Of a DNA stretch of 64,000 nucleotides, positions 37,911-45,245 are shown in pieces (positions within the stretch are counted from its first letter, which is position 1; each line of letters begins with the position of its first letter). Position numbers and translations under genes: made by a program. This stretch comes from Propionibacteriaceae bacterium. Its GTDB lineage: Bacteria > Actinomycetota > Actinomycetes > Propionibacteriales > Propionibacteriaceae. The notes under the pieces were generated by a model that saw nothing but the letters and a program-made list of their open reading frames with translations, ran no database searches and was not told the DNA's origin. The DNA lies in NCBI GenBank assembly GCA_009782915.1, contig WRIC01000002.1, forward strand, positions 62,001 through 126,000. The letters are read 5' to 3'.

Positions 37911-38606
37911 GTGACGAAACCCTCTCGTACCCGCAGAGAAAGGGCCTCCGCCATCCTGGTGATTCTGCAGAACACCTACCCTGAGGCAACCTGTGCCCTG
38001 CGCCATGATTCGGCGTTTCAACTGTTGACAGCAACAATCCTGTCGGCGCAGTGTACGGATCGGGGAGTGAACGCGGTCACACCCGAGTTGTTCTCGCGGT
38101 ATCCCACGGCAGACGACCTGGCGGAAGCAAACCCGGATGATGTCGAGAAGATCATTCACTCCACCGGGTTCTTCCGTGCCAAGGCGGACAAGATTCTTCG
38201 CATGAGCCAGATGCTTCTAGAGCAGTACGACGGGCAGGTTCCTTGTTCACTGGAGGAACTCATGGTCCTTCCTGGGGTGGGTCGAAAGACAGCGAATGTT
38301 GTCCTCGGGGAGTGGTTTGGTGTTCCAGGGATCACCACCGACACCCATGTCTTGCGGCTGTCGCGACGATTGGGGTTCTCCCAGCATAAGGACCCACCCA
38401 AGGTCGAGCAGGACCTCGCTGATTTGTTTGCTGAAGAATCATGGATTTCCTTGTCACGATCCTTGATCTGGCACGGACGCGCACGATGCCATGCTCGTCG
38501 TGCGGCTTGTGGGGCCTGCCCGATTGCCGAGATGTGTCCCTCTTTTGGTGAGGGTGAGGTGGACCCAGACCAGGCTCAAGCACTCGTACGCGTACCGCAA
38601 TTGTGA
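37911..38606 (+). CDS. nth: Endonuclease III
   Basis: DNA glycosylase/AP lyase that removes oxidised pyrimidines, 231 residues. It has LLTATILSAQCTDRGVNAVT near the N-terminus, the helix-hairpin-helix LPGVGRKTANVVLG, the catalytic Lys in this loop and the catalytic Asp in ITTDTHVLRLSRRLG. The Fe-S cluster motif C-X6-C-X2-C-X5-C is CHARRAACGACPIAEMC. The GTG start immediately follows the upstream stop. Confidence 0.95.
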   Translation: MTKPSRTRRERASAILVILQNTYPEATCALRHDSAFQLLTATILSAQCTDRGVNAVTPELFSRYPTADDLAEANPDDVEKIIHSTGFFRAKADKILRMSQMLLEQYDGQVPCSLEELMVLPGVGRKTANVVLGEWFGVPGITTDTHVLRLSRRLGFSQHKDPPKVEQDLADLFAEESWISLSRSLIWHGRARCHARRAACGACPIAEMCPSFGEGEVDPDQAQALVRVPQL

Positions 38607-38643
38607 GGTGAGGCGTATTATGGAGGCAGCCCAAGGAGGAAAT

Positions 38644-39183
38644 ATGGCAAGCCCAACTGAGATCTCTGATTTGGTGAATTCGATCACTGCAGACGTTCGA
38701 ACCCTCATCTCCGATGAGATCGCACTGGTCAAAGCAGAAATCAAACCCACGTTCAGGAAAGTGGGTGTTGGTTCAGGTTTGATAGCCGGCGGAGTGTATT
38801 TTGTGATCTCGGCCACCATCATTTTGTGGTTTGTCACCGCTGCCGGTCTGGGATGGTTGTACGCCGCTCACACATCGCTCAGTTCGTGGGGCGCTGTCTT
38901 TTTCGGTACGCTCGGGGCTTTCTTCCTCCTGCTGGTGGTCGCTGTGATTTTCATTCTTTTGGGTGGTAAGAGCTTCTCAGGCATCCGGGCCCCCGAGAAA
39001 TCACCAGAGTCGGTGGAGATGTCCCTGACAGCCCTGGCTCGCGGGTTAGAAGATGGAAACAATGAGGTCAGAGCTGAGGTGGGTGCCCCACCAGCGGTCC
39101 CACGATCACGCAAGGGGGCTTGGGATGAGGCACTGGGCGACGATATCGACTTTGAGCTTCTCGGGGAGTCGTGGATGTCCTAA
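38644..39183 (+). CDS. Phage-holin-family membrane protein (actinobacterial)
   Basis: A 179-residue protein with an N-terminal amphipathic helix (residues 1-45, many Asp/Glu/Lys) and two transmembrane segments, SGLIAGGVYFVISATIILWF and AVFFGTLGAFFLLLVVAVIF. A charged C-terminal tail ends in LLGESWMS. This is the pattern of the putative Actinobacterial Holin-X (phage holin superfamily III) proteins, which are chromosomal and probably not lytic. ATG 38644 follows AAGGAGGAAAT; the track start at 38491 lies inside nth. Confidence 0.78.
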   Translation: MASPTEISDLVNSITADVRTLISDEIALVKAEIKPTFRKVGVGSGLIAGGVYFVISATIILWFVTAAGLGWLYAAHTSLSSWGAVFFGTLGAFFLLLVVAVIFILLGGKSFSGIRAPEKSPESVEMSLTALARGLEDGNNEVRAEVGAPPAVPRSRKGAWDEALGDDIDFELLGESWMS

Positions 39184-39187
39184 CCGG

Positions 39188-39937
39188 TCACAGTGGGATG
39201 GATAACCCATCATCGCCCGGGATCAGTGGCATCGTCAAACTTGATTGATCAACAACTGCCTTCCAGCATTGGATGGTGTACGGCAACAGTAACGGATTAG
39301 GAATCCGGGCGTACTGATCGTACAACTCCCCAATCTCCTCCAGCATGGCGGCTCTTCTTTCCTCCCCGAGCTCGGATGCTCCGGTGGTGTTGCAGGCGCT
39401 CTCCTGGAGCTCTGTTTTCGTGGAGGGAATCCAGTGGCGGAAGGATATCTTCTCCACCTGCGGGAAATAGGCAGCAGCAGTGAATGCCGCCACAGAATAG
39501 GAGCCGTAGTCGCTGGACATCGCATGGGGCAGGTAATACTGAACGATTCTCTTGAGTTTGTTCACCCAGGGGACTGTGTCATCTCTGGTCATATAAGCCA
39601 GCCCCACTGTGCCCTGATATTTCAAGACACGAGCCCATTCCCCCAGGGCCATCCCGGAGGCGAAGGTGTGGAAGTTTTGGATCGACAGCACCGATGAGAA
39701 GCAGCCAGGATCAAAGGGAAGTGACTCCGCTTTGCCAGCAACAATATGAACACCAGGAACCTGAAAGGCTACTTCTTTCAATGCTTCGGTGTCGGGGTCC
39801 ATGACCGTGACCGCATGCCCGGCGCGGACAAGCAGGGAGGCATATCCACTGGAAGCCCCCACCAGCAGCGTGGTTGTCGGCTCAGACCCGACAAGCCACT
39901 CCAAGGCTGAGGGCTGAATCATTGTGGTGGACGCCAT
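39188..39937 (-). CDS. Class I SAM-dependent methyltransferase
   Basis: A 249-residue protein with a Rossmann-type SAM fold. Motif I is TTLLVGASSGYASLLVRAGH, motif II VMDPDTEAL, and the post-I block is VAGKAESLPFDPGCFSSVLS. The target is unknown. The start at ATG 39937 is chosen because TACAGT lies exactly six bases upstream on the minus strand and there is no SD; the track start (40006) and ATG 39973 are alternatives. It is divergent from the pilus cluster and shares with it the intergenic region with TTATCCACA boxes. Confidence 0.82.
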   Translation of the reverse strand: MASTTMIQPSALEWLVGSEPTTTLLVGASSGYASLLVRAGHAVTVMDPDTEALKEVAFQVPGVHIVAGKAESLPFDPGCFSSVLSIQNFHTFASGMALGEWARVLKYQGTVGLAYMTRDDTVPWVNKLKRIVQYYLPHAMSSDYGSYSVAAFTAAAYFPQVEKISFRHWIPSTKTELQESACNTTGASELGEERRAAMLEEIGELYDQYARIPNPLLLPYTIQCWKAVVDQSSLTMPLIPGDDGLSIPL

Positions 39938-39943
39938 GTGTGA

Positions 39944-39949
39944 ACTGTA
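39944..39949 (-). promoter_or_regulatory. Leaderless -10 element (methyltransferase)
   Basis: TACAGT on the minus strand, then TCACAC, then ATG 39937. Confidence 0.45.
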
Positions 39950-39998
39950 CAGAATAAACCGTGAAGAAACCATGATTTCGCATCTGTGGCGAAGTGAG

Positions 39999-40038
39999 TT
40001 ATCCACATCTGTGGTGTCATCATCAGAATTTATCCACA
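39999..40038. promoter_or_regulatory. Pair of DnaA-box motifs upstream of the pilus cluster
   Basis: Two exact TTATCCACA motifs at 39999-40007 and 40030-40038, same orientation, 31 bp apart. They lie 51-90 bp before the first pilus gene. The first is embedded in the palindrome CCACATCTGTGG. Confidence 0.65.
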
Positions 40039-40088
40039 GATTGTGAAGTGGGCAGCATTTCCATCCTTCTGCTTGTTATTGCTTAAGT

Positions 40089-41120
40089 ATGCAACTATCT
40101 CCAGCCATACTGGTCAGCACAGAGTCCAGGTTCATCAACCTTGTTCAAGCATCAGCTGCCACCAGTGGTAGCTCGGTTGTGGTGGTGTCTACGAGCGAGG
40201 AACTACGCTCACAGTGGCATTCATCATCAGCTGTCCTCATTGGTGCCGACCAACTCGATGAGGTGAGCAGGTGGGCTTTGCCCCAGCGAGACCAGGTCTA
40301 TTTGGTGGGTGAGGATCATGACCAGGAGGCAATGTGCCGATGGTCAGCTCCACTAGCAGCCCCAGTGATTCGTCTTCCCGAGGCGTCATCGTTGCTGACT
40401 CGAATAGTTTCGGGCCACCCCAGCACCCAGCGTTCAGCATCGGTGGTGGGTTTCCGCGGTGGAGCTGGTGGAGTGGGCACCTCGACCTTGAGTGCTGGTG
40501 TGGCTTTGGTGGCAGCTCGTTCTTCGCTCAAGGTTGCCCTGGTTGATGGGGATTGGTGTGGGGGCGGAATAGACCTGCTCATGGGGGCTGAGAACACCCC
40601 AGGGTGGCGGTGGGACAAGTTGAGAAATGCCCATGGACACATTGCAGATATCACTTCGATGCTTCCTACGAGTGAAGGCATCACGTTGGTGTCTATGGAG
40701 AGAACCGAGCAGCTTCCCGCGCCGATGGAAGCCTTCGAATCGGTGGTGGATTCTTTAATGAGATGCCACGACCTGGTGATTATCGACTCAGGGCGAGATG
40801 GTGGTGTGCCAGCCGTTGTGAAGAAAACAGTGGTGGTGGCTGCCGCCACTGTCCGGGCTCTTGCTTCCACCAAGGCGGGACTTATTTCTGGCCAGACAGA
40901 CACAGGTTTGGTGGTGCGACGAGGTGGGACAGTAACCGCCTCTCAGGCAGCACGGGTGGTGGGTCTTCCTTTACTGGCAGTGGTGCCAACCCAGGTGGAT
41001 CTTCCGCGTTTAGCTGATCGGGGGATTCCACCGTACCTGGGGGGGAAATGGAGAAAAACCTGCACACAGGTCCTTGATTGGTGTGTGGGAGCGACACCGA
41101 AAAGGGGTTTGCGATGGTGA
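40089..41120 (+). CDS. Ssd/TadZ-like ParA-type ATPase of the pilus cluster
   Basis: A 343-residue protein of the septum-site-determining (Ssd)/CpaE-TadZ group. The N-terminal part (1-110) is a receiver-like domain; the ATPase part begins VVGFRGGAGGVGTSTLSAGV near residue 118, a deviant Walker A in which the usual Lys is not kept as KGGxGKT, followed by VALVDGDWCGGGIDLLMG and VIIDSGRDGG. In Tad systems TadZ localises the secretion apparatus. The gene begins the cluster; TATTGC lies six bases before the ATG, so it may also be leaderless. It overlaps the next gene by 7 bp. Confidence 0.85.
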   Translation: MQLSPAILVSTESRFINLVQASAATSGSSVVVVSTSEELRSQWHSSSAVLIGADQLDEVSRWALPQRDQVYLVGEDHDQEAMCRWSAPLAAPVIRLPEASSLLTRIVSGHPSTQRSASVVGFRGGAGGVGTSTLSAGVALVAARSSLKVALVDGDWCGGGIDLLMGAENTPGWRWDKLRNAHGHIADITSMLPTSEGITLVSMERTEQLPAPMEAFESVVDSLMRCHDLVIIDSGRDGGVPAVVKKTVVVAAATVRALASTKAGLISGQTDTGLVVRRGGTVTASQAARVVGLPLLAVVPTQVDLPRLADRGIPPYLGGKWRKTCTQVLDWCVGATPKRGLRW

Positions 41121-42253
41121 GCGGACAGACCCTCGAAACGGTTCGCCGCCACCTGGCGGTTTTTGGTCACCGGCCCACCTTGACCAATATTGCTGATGCT
41201 CTGCGGGAAACAGGTCAGGTAGTGTCCCAGCGACAGATTCTCGACATCTTTGAGGGCATCTCTCGGGACTCTCTTGGGTTGGGGGTGCTTGATCAACTCT
41301 TGGACATCGATGGGGTGACAGACATTGTTGTCAATGGCCCCAACCAGGTTTTCTTCGATTGTGGGCAAGGTTTGGAACCCGCTTTGATCAGTTTTTCTTC
41401 TGATGATGAGGTACGCCAGTTGGGGGTACGTTTGGCTGCATCGGTGGGGCGGCGTCTCGATGATGGCTCTCCTTTTGTGGATGCCCGACTCCACAATGGT
41501 GTTCGCTTCCATGGGGTGTTGGCTGGAATCTCTCACCCCGGAACCTGTTTGTCTTTGCGCATCCCGGCGAAAACTTGTCTCAGTTTGGAGGACTGGGAAT
41601 CTGGTGGCGGCGTTGACCGGCAAGCGGGCATGATTCTTCGCCGGATCGTAGACCTGAAGGTGGCTTTCCTTATTTCTGGTGGAACAGGATCAGGCAAGAC
41701 CACACTGCTGGGTAGCCTTCTTTCTTTGGTCCCTCCGAGTGAGCGTTTGGTGGTTGTTGAGGATTCTCGTGAACTTGATCCTTCCCATCCGCACCTTGTT
41801 TCTTTGGAGTCCCGCCCAGCTAATGGGGAGGAGGCTGGTCGGGTAACGATGACCGATCTGGTCAGACAGGCTTTGAGAATGCGTCCGGATCGCTTGGTGG
41901 TGGGGGAGGTTCGTGGGGCAGAGCTTCGGGATCTTCTTCAGGCTCTCAACACTGGTCACGAGGGTGGATGTGGAACGATTCATGCCAACTCTATTGGGGA
42001 TATTCCTGCTCGACTGGAGGCACTGGGAGCCTTGAGTGGATTGTCACCGGCAGCTACCCATGCCCAGGTGGTGTCTGCGATTCGTGTGGTGATCCATGTG
42101 GTTCGCCGCGGACCAGTACGAGAGGTCAGCCAGATCGGTGTCCTTGTTCGAGGTTCCTCCGATCGCCTTGAATCTGTCCTTGCATGGAGTAGGTGTGGCC
42201 AAGAAACCCAGCGAGGACCAGGGTGGGATCTGTTGGGTGGGCTCCTATCATGA
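41114..42253 (+). CDS. tadA: TadA/CpaF-type secretion ATPase
   Basis: Hexameric motor ATPase of the Tad/Flp pilus, 379 residues. After an N-terminal domain with LDIDGVTDIVVNGPNQVFFD it shows Walker A ISGGTGSGKTTLLGSLL, the Asp box VVVEDSRELDPSHPH, Walker B-type RPDRLVVGEVRGAE and the His box CGTIHANSIGDIPARLE. All fit the GspE/TadA family. ATG 41114 with AAAAGGGGTTTGCG is the start, overlapping the previous stop (ATGGTGA). It should drive assembly of the pilin encoded at 43929. Confidence 0.95.
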   Translation: MVSGQTLETVRRHLAVFGHRPTLTNIADALRETGQVVSQRQILDIFEGISRDSLGLGVLDQLLDIDGVTDIVVNGPNQVFFDCGQGLEPALISFSSDDEVRQLGVRLAASVGRRLDDGSPFVDARLHNGVRFHGVLAGISHPGTCLSLRIPAKTCLSLEDWESGGGVDRQAGMILRRIVDLKVAFLISGGTGSGKTTLLGSLLSLVPPSERLVVVEDSRELDPSHPHLVSLESRPANGEEAGRVTMTDLVRQALRMRPDRLVVGEVRGAELRDLLQALNTGHEGGCGTIHANSIGDIPARLEALGALSGLSPAATHAQVVSAIRVVIHVVRRGPVREVSQIGVLVRGSSDRLESVLAWSRCGQETQRGPGWDLLGGLLS

Positions 42254-43053
42254 TCGGATTGGCTGCTGGTTGCGCTGGTTTGGCTGCGTGGTTTCTTTTT
42301 CCTGATTCATCTGTGCCGGTTGCCCGGTTGACCCCTGGTGAACCAACGCATCCTCGTCGAAGAAATACCTGGGTTCTGCTGGGTGTTGGTGTGGTGTTCT
42401 GTGGGGTTCTGGGTTTCTTTTTCCCTGGAATGCTCATCATGGCAGCAGTGTGTGCGATTGGCCTCACTGTTGGGTGGGTGGTTTCTCTTCGGCTTCGCCT
42501 CAAACGTGCGCGCTTGGGTTCGCTCCAGGTGGCACGGGCTACACAGGTGGTGGAGTCTCTAGTGGGGTTGGGACATATTCCCACAACTGCATTGAAACTT
42601 GCCGCCCAGGAATGCCCTCTTCTTGAACCCGCATCCCAGTTGGTGTCCATGGGTGGCCAACCCTGGGAGGTCATGGAGCAGCTCTCCATGGCTCCTGGAC
42701 AGGAGGGTCTGGCTCAGATCGGGCACGCCTGGAGAGTGTCCCAGATCTCGGGTTCTTCCATGTGTGATCCTTTGGAACAGGTGCGCATCAACCTGGAGGA
42801 AGCATCCGCGGCTGGTGATGTGGTGAGAGGGGAACTCGCTGGCCCGCGTGCAACAGCTCAAATGTTGGCTGTTTTTCCTTTTCTGGGTATGGCTATGGCA
42901 TCAGGGTTAGGGGCAAACCCCTTGGTTTTCTTCACTTCTACTGTCGTGGGCAGACTCTGTTTCCTCGCCGGGATTTTCTTGGGGTGTGTCGGGATGATCT
43001 GGAGTGAGTCTGTGGCAGCTAGTGAACTGTCCGAGCCGCGGAGGTCACAATGA
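42250..43053 (+). CDS. tadB: TadB-like inner membrane platform protein (T2SF)
   Basis: Platform protein of the Flp pilus, 267 residues. It has N-terminal hydrophobic segments (MIGLAAGCAGLAAWFLF and VLLGVGVVFCGVLGFFFPG), then a cytoplasmic T2SF/GspF domain with QVVESLVGLGHIPTTALKLA, and two late helices (MLAVFPFLGMAMASGLG and LCFLAGIFLGCVGMI). The start ATG 42250 overlaps the tadA stop by 4 bp; the track start at 42193 is in tadA. Confidence 0.88.
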   Translation: MIGLAAGCAGLAAWFLFPDSSVPVARLTPGEPTHPRRRNTWVLLGVGVVFCGVLGFFFPGMLIMAAVCAIGLTVGWVVSLRLRLKRARLGSLQVARATQVVESLVGLGHIPTTALKLAAQECPLLEPASQLVSMGGQPWEVMEQLSMAPGQEGLAQIGHAWRVSQISGSSMCDPLEQVRINLEEASAAGDVVRGELAGPRATAQMLAVFPFLGMAMASGLGANPLVFFTSTVVGRLCFLAGIFLGCVGMIWSESVAASELSEPRRSQ

Positions 43054-43793
43054 GTGGTCTTGTGTGGATAGCTAGTGGGGCGGCAGTGATGTGTCTGTGG
43101 TTTCTTCTTCCCCCTGCTGCGATCACGAGGTTGACCCCTGTGATTGCCCGCACTCTTCCGCCCTGGGCTGAGTCTCGGGTGGACGGCTTGCCGTCGAAGA
43201 CTCGGTGGATGGTGGGTGCTGGTGCAGGGGTGGGTGTGGCTATTGTCTTGTGGGATCTCTTTCCAGTTGTTATCCCCCTAGCTGTTGGTGTTGTTCCAGC
43301 GGTGTGGATTGCCTTGGGAAAACTTGAGCCTTCTTCTGCACGCCACCGTCGAGAAGTAACCCTGAATGTGCTTCCCGAGGCTCTCGATCTCATGGGAGCC
43401 TGTCTTCGTGCTGGTCAACCTTTGAGAACAGCTTCCATCACTGTTGGCCAAGCCATGGGTCCACCTATGGGCGTACTGTTCAATTCGGTCAATCACGCCA
43501 TCTCGGTGGGAATGTCGGATGAGCAGGCATGGAAGGTGCTTGGGGATGACCCGGTGCTCGGGGAGGTTGCTCGGGATATTGCCCGCTGTGCCTCCTGGGG
43601 TACGACCACGGTGGAAGTCCTGGCCCATCATAGTCGGGCTCTGCGCAGAGCAGCAGCCCAGTGTCGAATCAATCGGGCCAAACAGGTCGGTGTCAAGAGT
43701 GTCCTTCCCCTGGGCTTGTGTTATTTGCCAGCTTTTCTCCTGCTGGGGGTGGTTCCTGTCATCGCGGCAGGGGTGGCGGGCTTCCTGTCCTAG
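43050..43793 (+). CDS. tadC: TadC-like inner membrane platform protein (T2SF)
   Basis: Second platform protein, 247 residues. N-terminal hydrophobic segments are followed by the T2SF domain: LPEALDLMGACLRAGQPLRT and VARDIARCASWGTTTVEVLA, then the basic block RRAAAQCRINRAKQVGVK and the terminal helices LGLCYLPAFLLLGVVPVIAA. ATGA overlap with tadB. Four genes from the Ssd-like ATPase to tadC form one tightly coupled unit. Confidence 0.88.
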   Translation: MSGLVWIASGAAVMCLWFLLPPAAITRLTPVIARTLPPWAESRVDGLPSKTRWMVGAGAGVGVAIVLWDLFPVVIPLAVGVVPAVWIALGKLEPSSARHRREVTLNVLPEALDLMGACLRAGQPLRTASITVGQAMGPPMGVLFNSVNHAISVGMSDEQAWKVLGDDPVLGEVARDIARCASWGTTTVEVLAHHSRALRRAAAQCRINRAKQVGVKSVLPLGLCYLPAFLLLGVVPVIAAGVAGFLS

Positions 43794-43799
43794 GTGTTG

Positions 43800-43839
43800 T
43801 TATCCACAGAAAAACTTTTTTCGCTGATAGTTCTCCACA
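43800..43839. promoter_or_regulatory. DnaA-box-like pair upstream of the pilin gene
   Basis: TTATCCACA (43800-43808) and TTCTCCACA (43831-43839), 31 bp apart, same orientation. The first is followed by GAAAAA and the second by GG, as in the pair at 18469. Confidence 0.6.
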
Positions 43840-43928
43840 GGTTTCCAATCAGAGCGCATTTCTGGGCCCAAACACCCCATTGTCTGAGATGTCACGGATT
43901 TGTCGTGGCCATAACAAAGGAGTAGTTA

Positions 43929-44135
43929 ATGAAGGTTATTCTCGCCAAGGTGATGAGTCGATTGGCTGGACATCGCGAAGCAGGAATGGCAACCGCTGAA
44001 TATGCCGTGGGTACGGTGGCTGTGGTGAGTATTGGTGGAATCCTCTACAAGATCATCACTGATCCCGAATTCCAGAAGACCATCTGGGAGTTCATTTTGT
44101 GGATTATCAAGATCATCATGGGAACCATGGGCTGA
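43929..44135 (+). CDS. Flp-like major pilin candidate (DUF4244)
   Basis: A 68-residue protein of the DUF4244 family. A basic leader (MKVILAKVMSRLAGHREAGM) precedes a Flp-type processing motif ATAEYAVGTVAVVSIGGIL with the conserved Glu-Tyr pair; cleavage is expected near Gly19/Met20. A second hydrophobic stretch WEFILWIIKIIMGTMG ends the protein. Size and motif make it the likely main pilin. SD CAAAGGAGTAGTTA. It is separated from the tadE/tadG-like genes by a strong stem-loop and from tadC by 135 bp with a box pair, so it may be transcribed on its own at a higher level. Confidence 0.88.
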   Translation: MKVILAKVMSRLAGHREAGMATAEYAVGTVAVVSIGGILYKIITDPEFQKTIWEFILWIIKIIMGTMG

Positions 44136-44141
44136 GTTGCT

Positions 44142-44175
44142 ACGGGAAGCCAGACCTGCGGGTCTGGCTTCCCGT
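44142..44175. other. Strong 15-bp stem-loop after the pilin gene
   Basis: ACGGGAAGCCAGACC and its perfect complement GGTCTGGCTTCCCGT enclose the tetraloop TGCG. No T-run follows, so it is better read as an mRNA stabiliser/partial terminator that favours the pilin message over the downstream tadE/tadG-like genes. Confidence 0.7.
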
Positions 44176-44194
44176 AACTGATGGGAATGAGTAG

Positions 44195-44563
44195 ATGACT
44201 AGAGATCATTCACCAAAGACTCAGCGAGGCTGGGTCTCCGTGGAGATGGCTTTCGCTGCTGTGGGGCTCGGGTTGGCCATTATTTTTGGGGCAGGCCTCT
44301 TCAGTGCGGGACTCACCCAGATTCGGGTCTATGAGGCTGCCTCTCAGATAGCCCGACAAGCATCTCGCGATGATCTTGCCGCAGTACGCCAGATCACCTC
44401 CCGGTTGCCTGATGATGCTGTGGTGGCCATCAACCGAGTGGACAACCGTGTTGTGGTGGAGGTGTCGATAGAGGTGAGCCCCTGGGGGCCAGCCTTGCCC
44501 TCCCTGGTGGTTCACAGTGCTGTTTCTGCCCTTGCGGAAGGGACTGCCCATGAGCCAGTATAG
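44195..44563 (+). CDS. TadE-like minor pilin
   Basis: A 122-residue pseudopilin. After a polar leader (MTRDHSPKTQRGWVSVEMAF) comes a type IV pilin-like hydrophobic segment with Glu at position 5 of the mature part (WVSVEMAFAAVGLGLAIIFG). The rest contains the TadE-type RVYEAASQIARQASRDD and a beta-rich end. The SD GGGAATGAG precedes the ATG by five bases. It overlaps the next gene by 14 bp. Confidence 0.85.
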   Translation: MTRDHSPKTQRGWVSVEMAFAAVGLGLAIIFGAGLFSAGLTQIRVYEAASQIARQASRDDLAAVRQITSRLPDDAVVAINRVDNRVVVEVSIEVSPWGPALPSLVVHSAVSALAEGTAHEPV

Positions 44564-44945
44564 CCACACAGGGCTATTGTCTCAGCGAGGATCGGGAACC
44601 CTATCAGCAGTGGCCCTGACCTGTGGGTTGGGGATCACCGCACTGGTGAGCTGTGTGGTGGTGATGTGTATCTCCACCTATCACCAGGCACAGACCTCCT
44701 CCGATCTTGCTGCCTTAGCTGCAGCCAGTGAAGCCATGGAATCCCTGGACGACACCCATTGTTGCTCCTCAGCTCGCTTAGTGGCTGAAGCCAATGGCGC
44801 AACCCTCACCAACTGCGAGGTGGTTCGCGCTGGAGCAGAGGTTGCCTCCCATGTTGAGGTCAGTGTTGACCTCCCCTGGAATGTGCCCGGCTTCCCCACC
44901 AAGATGACCTCCACCTCGTACGCCGGCACCCCAACAAGTTGGTAG
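44550..44945 (+). CDS. TadG/Rv3654c-like secreted pseudopilin
   Basis: A 131-residue protein with the N-terminal motif QRGSGTLSAVALTCGLGITA and a hydrophobic segment, then QAQTSSDLAALAAASEA, the typical TadG/helicase-secretion neighbourhood TadE-like pattern of actinobacteria. Three Cys follow (two in THCCSSARL and one in LTNCEVV) and could form disulfides outside. ATG 44550 with SD GGAAGGGACTGCCC; the track start at 44517 is too early. Last gene of the pilus cluster. Confidence 0.82.
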   Translation: MSQYSHTGLLSQRGSGTLSAVALTCGLGITALVSCVVVMCISTYHQAQTSSDLAALAAASEAMESLDDTHCCSSARLVAEANGATLTNCEVVRAGAEVASHVEVSVDLPWNVPGFPTKMTSTSYAGTPTSW

Positions 44946-45245
44946 CCATTGTTCGGGTAGTAGCCGCCAGTCGGCAGGCGCCAGCGTATGACGGATGAGT
45001 GTTGTCATTTTATTCTCACCTGAGCGGACAACACCTTGAAGCTATTGGATCGCTTTTCGCCAACATGTTGGATAACACAGTCGATGAAGCACGAGGGTGT
45101 GGAATCGACGAAGTTCAGGCACTCCTATCGACCATCTCGCCTCACGTGTCTCAAGCTCCAAAGAGAAATGAAACCTGCAGGTTTCCTAGTTTTGCTTGAT
45201 CGGGCTAAGGTGGTGTGTCGTTAGCAGTTGCGTAAGGGAGCAGGA
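44946..45245. other. Gap between pilus cluster and topA
   Basis: No gene is supported. GTGTTGTC (44999-45006) and GACAACAC (45027-45034) form an inverted pair 20 bp apart. A perfect 16-bp palindrome GAAACCTGCAGGTTTC (45170-45185) is followed by CTAGTTTTG. Either might end the pilus transcript. The 66-aa ORF at 44999 has no ribosome binding site or recognisable features. Confidence 0.45.

Noticed and set aside
38644-39183. Holin-like protein as evidence of a prophage
   Set aside because: Only this one membrane protein resembles a phage family; such holin-like genes are ordinary in actinobacterial chromosomes and no other phage genes are near.
44999-45199. 66-aa ORF between the pilus cluster and topA
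   Set aside because: No ribosome binding site, no recognisable protein features, and it begins in an inverted repeat.
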